Assembly (NCBI GenBank): GCA_900771305.1
Contig: CAAGNL010000120.1
Location: forward strand, 1 to 13,923
Reading direction: 5' to 3'
Source of the DNA: Kiritimatiellia bacterium
GTDB taxonomy: Bacteria > Verrucomicrobiota > Kiritimatiellia > RFP12 > UBA1067
Length of the DNA stretch: 13,923 nt
Position numbers and translations under genes: made by a program. The notes below the pieces were generated by a model. The model was not told the origin of the DNA. It did not search any database and saw nothing but the letters and a program-made list of their open reading frames with translations. Positions 6,603 through 13,923 of the stretch are shown piece by piece; position 1 is the first letter of the stretch; each line of letters begins with the position of its first letter.

Positions 6603-9600
6603 TTAACGGAACAGAATCACCGAGCCATCAGCGGCTGCCGTCAGCACGCACATTCCATCGCCGACATGAATCTTCGCCTTCAGACCGGCCGGCAGTTCGC
6701 CGACGATTTCCGCGGACTTGAGAACCTCGGCGGAAGCCGCGTCGATCGAACCATAGATGAAGAGCGTCTGGCGGATCGCGCCGCCCGCAGCAGGCGTCGG
6801 CACCGCGAAGCGCGGCGTCCCTGTGGCGGTCAACTTGCCCGAGACGGCCAGCGTTCCCGACCAGGCTCCTTCATTGAAGGTGATGCTCAAATCGCCCGTA
6901 TGGGAAGCCGTGCCCGTGACGACACCTCCATTGAGCTCGAGTTTCGGAAGGCGGAACGTGGCGTTGGAGAGCATCTGCGTCGCCGTGCCGCAGAATGCCA
7001 ACGTGCCCTCGCCCATCACTGCGCCGGAGAACGAGCCGTCGACGCAGGCGTTCACTTCGGCCACGACGCCACTGTTGACCTTCAGGGTACCTGCGCCGGA
7101 GAGCGTACCGAACTTCTCGTAGACCGAATCGATCTCGAGCGTCGCACCATCCGCGATCTGGACGGGGGACGCGTCGCCGAGTGCGTCCGTTGCATCTGTG
7201 GCGTTCAGGAGCGGGAATTTGTCCGCCACGCTCCAGATGCCCTGCAGCGTGTATTGCTCGACTTTCACGGCACTCCGCTCCTGGACGCGGTTATCAACCT
7301 CATGCCAGGTCGTGCCGTCCGTACTGACGGAGAACGTCCAGGAGACGGGAATCCGTTCCGGATAACCGCCAAGTGCCGCGCTGTAGAACCCATAGCCGTC
7401 GAAGACGACCTCCTCGCCCGCGTCGATCACAGCCCAGGACGGCATCTGCGTGACAAACGTACGATGGAGGGTGGCGTTTTGTAACCCACCGCTCACCACA
7501 TTGTCGCACAAATGCTCGACCTTGGAGCCGTTGTCAGCGTTCACCTTGCTGCCCGTGATGGTCGCGGAAGCCCCCTTGGGCCAGTCTACGCGCGTGCCAT
7601 TCCGGAAGAGCGCGAATTCGGCCACCATCCATCCATAGCCATATTGGGATCCCGACGGATTGTAGGTCTCATGCGGGGCGAAGCGGAAGTAGCGCGCCTT
7701 CAGCGCGGACGCGCGGATTGCACGGTTCGTTTCCTCCGCAAAGAAGTCGGACGGCAGCGTGGCGAGGACGGGAGCGGGACGATCGACCCCATCGCGCGTA
7801 AACGGGCCGCGGAGGTTCGCCGTCTCGGTCGTGTCCGTGCCGCCCCAATTCTGCGAGGCCGTGGAGACAACCGTCCAGTCTTCACCGTCGTCACTTGTCT
7901 CAAGAATCCAGTTCGTCGGCGTGCGGTTTTTGTCCGTGCTGCCGTTGTTCGACGTGTACCAGCGGTAGCCGGCGAAGGCGACGCCGGTCTTCGTGTCGAT
8001 CGTCACCGGCGTGAGCTCGGCCGTGTTGTTCTTCTTGTCGCGGTTGTAGACGAGGCCGCGCGTCGCGGGATCACCGTCGATGAGACACTCCAGCGTCGCC
8101 GAGGCGTGTCCGCCCCACGGCGCGGAGATCGTCGTGCCCGCGGGCCACGACACCACCGCGCCCGCGGCGTCGAGCAGCTGGATGTCGCCCGCGCCCCAGT
8201 TGAAGTTCCAGGTGTCCATGTACGCCGCACCGCCGACCACGCACGTCGGCGAGAAGCGGACGTAGCGCACGGGCTTCGCGAGGCGTTCGGCACCCAACGG
8301 ACCGCCGACCTTCAGCGTGCCCTCCTCGACCACGGTCGTGCCCGTGTTCGCGGATTCCTCGATGCCGAGCGTCAGCGTACCCGGACCGCGCTTGACGAGT
8401 CCCATCGGTCCCTTCCCGTCCGCGAGGCGCAGACGGGTCGAAGGTGTTGTCTCATCGACGAGCAGCGACACAGGCGTTGCGCCCGCGTTCTCAACGGAGA
8501 CGTTCGTGTTGTCGCCCTTCACACGGACGGTCTGCGCGGTGCCGCCCAGCCCCGCGTCCAACAGCACGCGCGCCATGTTCTCACGTCCGTCCGTGTTCTG
8601 GAAGATGAAGGATCCCGTCCAGTCGGACATATCGCCCGGCGCGATCCAGCTGCCATCCTCGAGACGGACATCAGCCTTGCCCGAGAGCGAGCCCAGCTCA
8701 AGCGTCTCCAGCGAGGAGACGCGCATGTGGTACGAGCCCCCGCTCGTCAGCTCGAGCGCCGTCCCCGTGCCGAGCGGTTCGCGCGGACGGTCCGCAAAAC
8801 TGAAGTCGTAGGTCTTGCCCGGATTGTTCGCGAAGCCCGTCTGCTTGATATCCTGCGGTCCAACCACCTCATTTTCGCGGCGATCGACGAGGAACCAGCC
8901 CGAGAGAGGCGCACGGTAGGCATAGACCTCCCAGTCGGTCGGCGCGTTCTCCAGTTCGGCCGGCACGAATCGGTAACCGTCCACGCGGGGATACGTTCCC
9001 GCAAACTGGACTTCAACATACACATTTGAGGCCCCATCCGCCGCCTTCCACACCGTACTTGCCTGACCATCGGCCAAATTCCCGTATCTGGAACCCGACA
9101 CGAGACTGTTGCCGGTGATCGAATTGATCACCGTCGGCGCCAGCGTCCGGCCCTGGTACGTGAACTGGATATCGGCCAGCGCGGGCACCCGCGACGGATC
9201 GCGCATCTTCTTGAAGTAGAAACGCAGATTGCGGAAACGCGTGTAGGAGAAGTAGCAGCCCGTGGAGTCGATGACGACCTTGGACGGCAACGCGCAATTG
9301 GTCGGACCGAAGAAGCTCGTATTGCCAGACGTGGTCTGGAACTCAATCGTTCCGGGCCGCTCCTCAATGCGCCCATAGAAGACGTCTTCCGCTTGCGTCT
9401 TGATCACGGCCGAGGTCGACGCCGTATTGACGAGCAGACCCGTCGGTGTGTCGCGGAGCGTACCGGATTCCGGCGAATTGTAGAGACGCTGAATCGTCTC
9501 CGTGTGTCCGTTGAGGTCGAACGTACCCTCGAGGAACACATAGTTCTCATTGCGGATCTGCTCGTCCGCACCCAGCACCAGACGCGCGTCCGGTTTGACC

Positions 9601-11531
9601 GTGACGTTCGCAAGCACGGGAGTCGCCGCGGCCGCACGGACTTCGCCCGCTTCAACCACAAGGTGGCACCACAAGTCCATCTCCGATCCCGCGATGACGA
9701 GCGTGCCGAGGCCGGCCTTGCGAATCGTACCCTTGGCCGGACCCAGGGTCAGCGTCTGCCCTTCGGGGACATCGACCACGCCAGCCTCCGAAGCATTCAG
9801 CACGACATCCGTCAAGTCTCCCACAAGCGTCACACCCGCACCGACCAGGTTGAGCTCGCCTCCGCCCGTGAACGTCGCCTTGGAAAGATCGACCTTTGCC
9901 GAACCACCCACCGTCACCTTGCTCTGCGCGTCGATTGCGAACGCATTGGACACCGTCATATCCGCCTGCGCGGCGATCACGAAGCGGCCGCCGTTCTGCA
10001 CGGTCACAGAGGAAGACGCGCCGATCTGATCAATGTCATCAACACCCGCCGACGTGCCGTCCAGCACGACATCGCCTTCGGCGAGACCACCGATCAGTGT
10101 GCAGGCGGTCGTTTTCGCATAGGCCGACAAATCCACCTTCGCACGCACCCAACCGTCCAGCGTGACGGTCGCACCCGCAATCGGCACGTCCAGGTCGCGC
10201 AGCAGGGCGTCTGCCGCGCCGAATGTCACCGCGTCCGCCCCCGTCACGGAGAGCGTGCCGGTGTCCGTACCCGCGAGACTGCCCAACAGCGTCACCGAGG
10301 ACTCCGTCGCGGACAGCGTGGCATTCCCATCAAGCAGGAGATTGTTCGACAGTTCGGAGACGCCGGCGGCCAGAGTCACGGTACGGTCTTCCGCGAGACG
10401 AAGCGTACACGCCCCCAGCGCGTCATTCGCCGGCACCGCCAGCGTACCGCTCTCGAGCGCAAACGTCGTACCGGCCGCCGTGCTCAGGGACGGCGTGATC
10501 GTACCAGATCCCGCATAGGCGAGCGTCGCACCCGCGGAAACGAAGACATCCTGCAACACGAGATCACCGTCGGAGTCAGAACCGAAGCGGAGTGTGCCCG
10601 GTCCGCAGAAAATCAAATGCGGGCTGTCCGACGTTTCAAGGGCGGCCACCCGCTGTGTCGTCCCTTCGAGATAGACAAGCGCGACGACGGTTTGTCCGGC
10701 CTTGCCCTCCCCGACCACGGTCGTCGTCGCGGGCAATGCACCATCAGTGCCCAGACGCACCGTCAGCGCATTCTGGTGGGCAAAGGCCCCGTCGCACGCC
10801 ACCCGGGTCCGGCCCGTGTACGTGTTGACCGCGTTGAGGCGGATGCCGCCGGACTGGCGCAGCAGAAGCAGATCGCCCTTGCCAACAATCGGCGCGTCAA
10901 TCTGGAACATCCCCAAACTGCGTGCACACAGGGCACCCGAACCGTCCAGCGTGATGCCGCGCGTGGAAGCAATCACCATCGACCCATCCCCGTCAGGATG
11001 GGCGAGTACGGCGCCATTGCGCAGAATGATGGCGTCCGCCTTGTATGACTCGGGGACAGGGCCGTAGGCTCCCACGTTCTCGGGCTGGAGACGCCCGCCC
11101 TCGACGACAAACTGCGTCGTCACGGGGTTCGCGCCAGACAGCGACAGCGTGCCGGACCCGCGTTTGACGAGAATGACATTGCCCGCAGAGGCAAGATTCG
11201 CCTCAATCTTGACCGTAACGTTGTTGTCTGTCACCCATTCTCCCGGCATGAGGGCGAGTGTGCCGTCTTGGATATTCCAGCCGCTTCCTTCCTTGGCCGT
11301 GAGGGAGGAGAGTTTTGCGGTCGTTCCACCCTCCAGCGAAATCACGCCGCCGTCATTGTTCGGATTCTGAAAGACGACATCGTCCCCGTCTTCCGGCACG
11401 GTGCCGTCCTGCCAGTTCGTCTCATCGGTCCAGTTGCCTGTTGAAGCGATCCACGTGCACGTCTTCGCGGATAGCACCGAAACCGAGAGCCCCACGGCCG
11501 CCACAGCCAGCATCTTGAGATTGATCTTCAT
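6603..11531 (-). CDS. Giant secreted beta-solenoid surface protein with PATR repeats and three discoidin-like segments
   Basis: A 1642-aa protein. The ATG at 11531 has AAGGAG 8 bases upstream; the in-frame GTG at 11540 overlaps that site and is rejected. It has a signal peptide (MKINLKMLAVAAVGLSVSVLSA/K). The mature N-terminus has CTWIASTGNWTDETNWQ and GDDVVFQNP, usual at the start of PVC PATR proteins. Autotransporter-associated beta-strand repeats appear near 115-150 (VKRGSGTLSLSG, then VVEGGRL) and 1043-1080 (VKRGPGTLTLG, then VVEEGTLKVGG), with beta-helix-like sequence between. Three F5/8 type C-like segments lie at about 760-915, 1085-1260 and 1277-1415. The last two share RYVRFSP/RYFRFAP openings and a W-P-x-G motif. 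The C-terminus ends ADGSVILFR, with no autotransporter barrel, LPXTG or PEP-CTERM signal. Likely role: glycan or surface binding outside the cell, by family and context. Confidence 0.82.
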   Translation of the reverse strand: MKINLKMLAVAAVGLSVSVLSAKTCTWIASTGNWTDETNWQDGTVPEDGDDVVFQNPNNDGGVISLEGGTTAKLSSLTAKEGSGWNIQDGTLALMPGEWVTDNNVTVKIEANLASAGNVILVKRGSGTLSLSGANPVTTQFVVEGGRLQPENVGAYGPVPESYKADAIILRNGAVLAHPDGDGSMVIASTRGITLDGSGALCARSLGMFQIDAPIVGKGDLLLLRQSGGIRLNAVNTYTGRTRVACDGAFAHQNALTVRLGTDGALPATTTVVGEGKAGQTVVALVYLEGTTQRVAALETSDSPHLIFCGPGTLRFGSDSDGDLVLQDVFVSAGATLAYAGSGTITPSLSTAAGTTFALESGTLAVPANDALGACTLRLAEDRTVTLAAGVSELSNNLLLDGNATLSATESSVTLLGSLAGTDTGTLSVTGADAVTFGAADALLRDLDVPIAGATVTLDGWVRAKVDLSAYAKTTACTLIGGLAEGDVVLDGTSAGVDDIDQIGASSSVTVQNGGRFVIAAQADMTVSNAFAIDAQSKVTVGGSAKVDLSKATFTGGGELNLVGAGVTLVGDLTDVVLNASEAGVVDVPEGQTLTLGPAKGTIRKAGLGTLVIAGSEMDLWCHLVVEAGEVRAAAATPVLANVTVKPDARLVLGADEQIRNENYVFLEGTFDLNGHTETIQRLYNSPESGTLRDTPTGLLVNTASTSAVIKTQAEDVFYGRIEERPGTIEFQTTSGNTSFFGPTNCALPSKVVIDSTGCYFSYTRFRNLRFYFKKMRDPSRVPALADIQFTYQGRTLAPTVINSITGNSLVSGSRYGNLADGQASTVWKAADGASNVYVEVQFAGTYPRVDGYRFVPAELENAPTDWEVYAYRAPLSGWFLVDRRENEVVGPQDIKQTGFANNPGKTYDFSFADRPREPLGTGTALELTSGGSYHMRVSSLETLELGSLSGKADVRLEDGSWIAPGDMSDWTGSFIFQNTDGRENMARVLLDAGLGGTAQTVRVKGDNTNVSVENAGATPVSLLVDETTPSTRLRLADGKGPMGLVKRGPGTLTLGIEESANTGTTVVEEGTLKVGGPLGAERLAKPVRYVRFSPTCVVGGAAYMDTWNFNWGAGDIQLLDAAGAVVSWPAGTTISAPWGGHASATLECLIDGDPATRGLVYNRDKKNNTAELTPVTIDTKTGVAFAGYRWYTSNNGSTDKNRTPTNWILETSDDGEDWTVVSTASQNWGGTDTTETANLRGPFTRDGVDRPAPVLATLPSDFFAEETNRAIRASALKARYFRFAPHETYNPSGSQYGYGWMVAEFALFRNGTRVDWPKGASATITGSKVNADNGSKVEHLCDNVVSGGLQNATLHRTFVTQMPSWAVIDAGEEVVFDGYGFYSAALGGYPERIPVSWTFSVSTDGTTWHEVDNRVQERSAVKVEQYTLQGIWSVADKFPLLNATDATDALGDASPVQIADGATLEIDSVYEKFGTLSGAGTLKVNSGVVAEVNACVDGSFSGAVMGEGTLAFCGTATQMLSNATFRLPKLELNGGVVTGTASHTGDLSITFNEGAWSGTLAVSGKLTATGTPRFAVPTPAAGGAIRQTLFIYGSIDAASAEVLKSAEIVGELPAGLKAKIHVGDGMCVLTAAADGSVILFR

Positions 11532-11539
11532 TGTTCGCA

Positions 11540-11545
11540 CTCCTT
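11540..11545 (-). promoter_or_regulatory. Ribosome binding site of the giant surface-protein gene
   Basis: AAGGAG on the minus strand, 8 bases before the ATG at 11531, lies in the 25-base gap after the stop of the preceding gene. It is the strongest Shine-Dalgarno match at a sensible distance in the operon, and it fixes the start because the alternative GTG (11538-11540) overlaps the site itself. Confidence 0.75.
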
Positions 11546-11556
11546 ACTCTGTATCA

Positions 11557-13542
11557 TCACTTCAAAATCGGTTCGAGACAGACCAGCGCTGGTTCCAGCG
11601 GCGCCAGGTTCACACGCAGCACAGATGGTCCTTCCAGGATCGGCGTTCCAGACGTGGAAGCCAATACGTTCGTCGCCTTTGAATAGCCGTCTTCCAGGGA
11701 CATGCGGACGCCCTGTGCCGTCTCGCCGCCGTTGACCACCAGCACGTAGGTCTTCCCTTCCTTGACCCAGGCGCGCGTGGAGATCGGTTTCTCCGCCGTC
11801 GACTCGACCGGCTCGGCCGTTTCAACCGCGCGGACAAGAGTGCGTCCCGCCCCTTCAACGGAGAGCAGCACGGGAATCTGCGCCTGGATTTCCGCGCCCA
11901 CGCGGCAGCACTCCGCCCAGCGCGTCTCGGCGCGCTCGCCGTTCGGCTGCTTGAACAGGTCGAAATACGAGTAGAGGACGAGTCCGTTCGCGCCGTTCGC
12001 GATGCACTGCCAGCACATGCTGCGCAATTCGGCTTCGGTGGGCGCACGGTATTTCGCCTTCTCCTCCGGCGTCTTCTTGTATGCCGCCCAGTTGAAGGCC
12101 TGCGGCACCTGCCAAAGCGGCTTGCAGCCAAGCGTCCCCTTCTGCGTGGACCGCGTCCAGACGGACGCCATCAGCGCCGGCTTCCCAGAAATCGGATAGG
12201 GATCCGTCCCGATGACGTCGAATGTCGGCAGATAGTTGCGGATCTGGCTGTACTGATAGAGCACCACCCAGCCCGGATGGCCCGGATCCAGTCGCTCCAT
12301 CAGGTCGCGCCGCGCCGTCAGACGCGGCAGCATCGAAAGCGGCATCTCGTCGTTCAGGTACCACGCCAGCAGCGCGGGATGGTCCTTGAACTTCGCCACA
12401 CAGTCCGTGATGAAGCGGACTTCATCGGCCTCGGTCTTGATGCCGCGCGGCGCCCAGCGCGTCCCGGAATAGATGTCCTTCACGCTGTAGATGACCTTCA
12501 GTCCCTTGGCCTGGCAGTAGTCCATCAGATCGCGGCTCTTCGGCGCGTTGTACGGCATCAGGCAGTTGAACGGCCCCTGGGCATAGTGGTCGACCTTGTT
12601 CGTGTCGACGACCGACCAGTACATGCCGAGCGGAAAGAACGGCTGGCCGTGGAGAATCGTACGCCCGTGCGCGTCGATCCACGACGCCCGCGCGGGAAGC
12701 TTCTCGACGCGGGTGAACGCGAGGTCCGCCGCCCCTTCCACCGTACCGTCCTTCGCGACCAGTTCGGCGACAATGTTCTGCCGTCCCATCTTCAGGGACG
12801 CGACGGACGCGGTCCATTCCGGCCTCTCGGCATCCGCCGCAACGGTACGCAGGGCGCCGGATGCGTCCTTATAGGTCAAGCGGAGGGACACGCCCTTCGC
12901 GCGGATCGCCGGCGACAGATTCACGGCCGCGCGGAACGTCACCTCGCCGTCGGCGGCGAGATTGCGATAGGCCGTTGAATAAAGTCCCTCCATTGGCTGC
13001 GGAATGTACTCCCGCACGGAGACGTCGTCGAACCAGGCCTTGCCGAGCATGCCCTTCCGGACATAGGGATGCACGCGGAACTTCGCCGCGGCGGCGGGGA
13101 TCTCCTGCGTCACGCCTTTGACACAGGTCCAGTCCTTCGTGCCCTTGACGCCCTCGGCATAGGCGCCACCGAGCCACTTGCCCTTCGCGTCGACCCACTC
13201 GATGCAGATGGAGGCGCCGCTTTCGTCGCCCGTGAGGTGCTCGGTCTTCACCCAGACCTCATACTCGTAGCAGCAGCCCGCCTTCAAGTCGACAGACTGC
13301 CCCGGAAACGAATAGAATTTGGGATCGTCGTTCTCGAAGCAGAGCGCCCGCGTGCCGCTACGCCCCACACCGTCGCGGTAGGCGTAATGCGCCTTCACCT
13401 CATTCCAGGCGACGGTCTTTCCGTCCTTGACCTCGTTGAAACCGCCATTGACGACAAGTTCCTTCTGGGCGCCCGGAGACGACAACAGCAACCCGCCGAA
13501 AGCGAACGATAAACAACAATAATCTAATAGTTTATTTCTCAC
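11557..13542 (-). CDS. Secreted CBM-like plus TIM-barrel glycoside-hydrolase-like protein
   Basis: A 661-aa protein from a GTG at 13542. No in-frame ATG gives a signal peptide; the GTG does (VRNKLLDYCCLSFAFGGLLL, cleavage near SSPGA/QK). The frame is open further upstream, but that stretch crosses the promoter and looks non-coding. Residues 27-178 look like a CBM4/9-type beta-sandwich (ELVVNGGFNEV to AWFDDVSVRE). Residues about 180-295 form a second beta domain. A TIM-barrel region starts near 300 (GQPFFPLGMYWS) and contains LLAWYLNDEMP, with Glu399 as likely acid/base, FDVIGTDPYPISG, PLWQVPQAFNW (Gln478/Gln481) and GANGLVLYSYFDL. A small beta domain ends the chain. The position expected for the beta-7 nucleophile carries Gln rather than Glu, so the mechanism, or activity itself, is uncertain. 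The first ~13 codons are AT-rich (CTA, TTA), unlike the rest. First gene of the operon. Confidence 0.8.
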   Translation of the reverse strand: MRNKLLDYCCLSFAFGGLLLSSPGAQKELVVNGGFNEVKDGKTVAWNEVKAHYAYRDGVGRSGTRALCFENDDPKFYSFPGQSVDLKAGCCYEYEVWVKTEHLTGDESGASICIEWVDAKGKWLGGAYAEGVKGTKDWTCVKGVTQEIPAAAAKFRVHPYVRKGMLGKAWFDDVSVREYIPQPMEGLYSTAYRNLAADGEVTFRAAVNLSPAIRAKGVSLRLTYKDASGALRTVAADAERPEWTASVASLKMGRQNIVAELVAKDGTVEGAADLAFTRVEKLPARASWIDAHGRTILHGQPFFPLGMYWSVVDTNKVDHYAQGPFNCLMPYNAPKSRDLMDYCQAKGLKVIYSVKDIYSGTRWAPRGIKTEADEVRFITDCVAKFKDHPALLAWYLNDEMPLSMLPRLTARRDLMERLDPGHPGWVVLYQYSQIRNYLPTFDVIGTDPYPISGKPALMASVWTRSTQKGTLGCKPLWQVPQAFNWAAYKKTPEEKAKYRAPTEAELRSMCWQCIANGANGLVLYSYFDLFKQPNGERAETRWAECCRVGAEIQAQIPVLLSVEGAGRTLVRAVETAEPVESTAEKPISTRAWVKEGKTYVLVVNGGETAQGVRMSLEDGYSKATNVLASTSGTPILEGPSVLRVNLAPLEPALVCLEPILK

Positions 13543-13549
13543 ATCGGGA

Positions 13550-13578
13550 ATTATAGCAAACTGTCCCGAATGGGGCAA
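13550..13578 (-). promoter_or_regulatory. Sigma-70-type promoter of the five-gene operon
   Basis: On the minus strand TTGCCC (13573-13578) is followed after 17 bases by a perfect TATAAT (13550-13555), with TG one base upstream of it (extended -10). The transcription start would fall at about 13543-13544, at or one or two bases before the GTG start codon at 13542, so the message would be leaderless or nearly so. An A-run at 13584-13588 just upstream of -35 could act as a weak UP element. No operator was identified. Confidence 0.65.
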
Positions 13579-13654
13579 ACCTCTTTTTCGACCAACCGTA
13601 GCGCTGGGTGCGTTTTTTTCCTGTTGAACCCAAGAGCTGTTTTCACGCAGGCGA

Positions 13655-13729
13655 CTTCGTCGCACGCAGAGTGCGTCGCAGAGGTTGCACCCCGCTGGAT
13701 GGATTATAGAATGCAGGCGGGCGACGAAG
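13655..13729. repeat. Inverted-repeat element with possible three-way-junction fold
   Basis: A perfect 9-bp outer pair (CTTCGTCGC at 13655-13663 with GCGACGAAG at 13721-13729) encloses two further potential hairpins. The first is ACGCA-GAG-TGCGT at 13664-13676, directly abutting the outer helix. The second is CCCGC/GCGGG (13691-13695 with 13717-13721, sharing its last base with the outer helix). GCCGTCAACGGC follows at 13729-13740. The nested order looks like a folded RNA or a mobile repeat. Strand and function are unknown, and a chance origin in GC-rich DNA is possible. Confidence 0.4.
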
Positions 13730-13768
13730 CCGTCAACGGCAGCCCGACATTGCGAATAGGAGAGAGAC

Positions 13769-13828
13769 ATGCACCAAGCAAGCGGAACCGGAAAAGCGGA
13801 AATCGCCAAAGCGATTTTACCCACTTGA
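13769..13828 (+). CDS. Possible 19-residue leader-type ORF, divergent from the operon
   Basis: ATG at 13769, preceded by AGGAG six bases upstream, opens 19 codons (MHQASGTGKAEIAKAILPT) ending in TGA at 13826-13828. A weak promoter match lies upstream on the plus strand (TTGCAC at 13685-13690, 16 bases, TAGAAT at 13707-13712). The coding stretch overlaps the stem-loop at 13800-13817, as a leader peptide with an attenuator might. No downstream plus-strand gene is visible before the window ends. No homology is claimed, and it may well be chance. Confidence 0.2.
   Translation: MHQASGTGKAEIAKAILPT
13800..13817. repeat. Stem-loop AAATCGC-CAAA-GCGATTT
   Basis: A perfect 7-bp stem with a 4-base loop, followed on the plus strand by only one further T and then ACCCAC. 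It is a weak terminator or attenuator candidate at best. It lies inside the tiny plus-strand ORF and about 260 bases upstream of the operon's first gene. Confidence 0.4.
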
Positions 13829-13880
13829 CTTTTGTTCTCATAGGAGGACCCGCACAAATCGAATCGGTCGCGCTCTGCGT

Positions 13881-13893
13881 GTGGCAATGCCAC
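13881..13893. repeat. Short palindrome GTGGCA-A-TGCCAC
   Basis: Six-base arms around a single base make a near-perfect dyad of the size bound by dimeric regulators. It lies some 340 bases upstream of the operon start, so a link to this operon is unproven. It could serve a gene beyond the right edge or be part of a wider intergenic repeat. Confidence 0.3.
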
Positions 13894-13923
13894 CTGCGGA
13901 ACGTTTCAACACTTTCAAATCGC

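Larger units (their letters stand above)
13543..13923. other. Upstream intergenic region, dense in inverted repeats, no convincing gene
   Basis: About 380 bases lie upstream of the operon. Besides the promoter, they hold several inverted repeats: a possible three-way-junction fold at 13655-13729, GCCGTCAACGGC at 13729-13740, a 7-bp stem-loop at 13800-13817 and a 6-bp palindrome at 13881-13893. Two minus-strand frames stay open through much of it, but neither has a recognisable domain or a good ribosome binding site. It could be a regulatory region, a small RNA or a dispersed intergenic repeat; the sequence alone does not decide. Confidence 0.5.

Noticed and set aside
6603..7000. Autotransporter beta-barrel at the C-terminus of the PATR protein
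   Set aside because: The last ~130 residues are a short beta-rich region with no amphipathic-strand series and no terminal aromatic typical of outer-membrane barrels.
9393..11048. Long plus-strand open frame (551 codons) antisense to the surface-protein gene
   Set aside because: Arg/His-rich with no domain or ribosome binding site; it is a by-product of GC-biased third positions in the real minus-strand gene. The same applies to 7512-9029, 6486-7484, 5543-6523 and 4271-5356.
13595..13620. Intrinsic terminator on the plus strand before the T7 run at 13613-13619
   Set aside because: The bases before the T-run form only a two-to-three-pair stem, and no plus-strand gene ends there.
13842..13847. 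AGGAGG on the plus strand as a ribosome binding site for a gene running off the right edge
   Set aside because: No ATG, GTG or TTG lies within a usable distance. The next starts (GTG 13881, ATG 13887) are over 30 bases away.
13543..13893. 117-codon N-terminal extension of the first operon gene
   Set aside because: It crosses a strong promoter and the inverted repeats, has no ribosome binding site, and would bury the signal peptide.

Overview
The window is a GC-rich stretch with five protein genes. All are on the minus strand and all carry an N-terminal signal peptide. They read from right to left as one tightly packed transcription unit. The mix of families points to the PVC superphylum, most likely a Kiritimatiellota/Lentisphaerae-type member of Verrucomicrobiota. 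The markers are a hydrazine-synthase-alpha-like (HzsA-related) PD40/dihaem protein, a secreted FAD-dependent oxidoreductase, a large autotransporter-repeat (PATR) surface protein with the 'TWxxxxxxWxxxxNW' N-terminus, and secreted TIM-barrel glycosidases. This placement rests on family knowledge; no rRNA or other phylogenetic marker is present.

Layout in transcription order (right to left). 13923-13543 is about 380 bases without a convincing gene. It is rich in inverted repeats and holds a good sigma-70-type promoter (TTGCCC, 17 nt, TATAAT, with an extended TG) so close to the first gene that its mRNA is probably leaderless. 13542-11557: secreted CBM-like plus TIM-barrel glycosidase-like protein (661 aa, GTG start). 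25 bases later, 11531-6603: a 1642-aa beta-solenoid surface protein with PATR repeats and three discoidin-like (F5/8 type C-like) segments. A 106-base gap with a strong GC hairpin follows. 6496-3992: secreted clan GH-A-like glycoside hydrolase (834 aa) with both expected catalytic glutamates. After 7 bases, 3984-976: HzsA-related PD40/dihaem protein (1002 aa). Overlapping it by 11 bases, 986 to beyond the left edge: secreted FAD-dependent oxidoreductase with a discoidin-like insertion, cut by the window edge.

How they may work together (inference). The two glycosidase-like proteins and the multi-discoidin protein look like glycan capture and cleavage outside the cytoplasm. The translationally coupled FAD enzyme and dihaem protein look like an extracytoplasmic redox pair. 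The operon may therefore be a glycan-utilisation locus with an oxidative step in which a secreted flavoenzyme passes electrons to a c-type cytochrome. The HzsA resemblance does not mean hydrazine synthesis: no HzsB/HzsC-type gene is present. No RNA genes, CRISPR arrays, insertion sequences or transposases were recognised.
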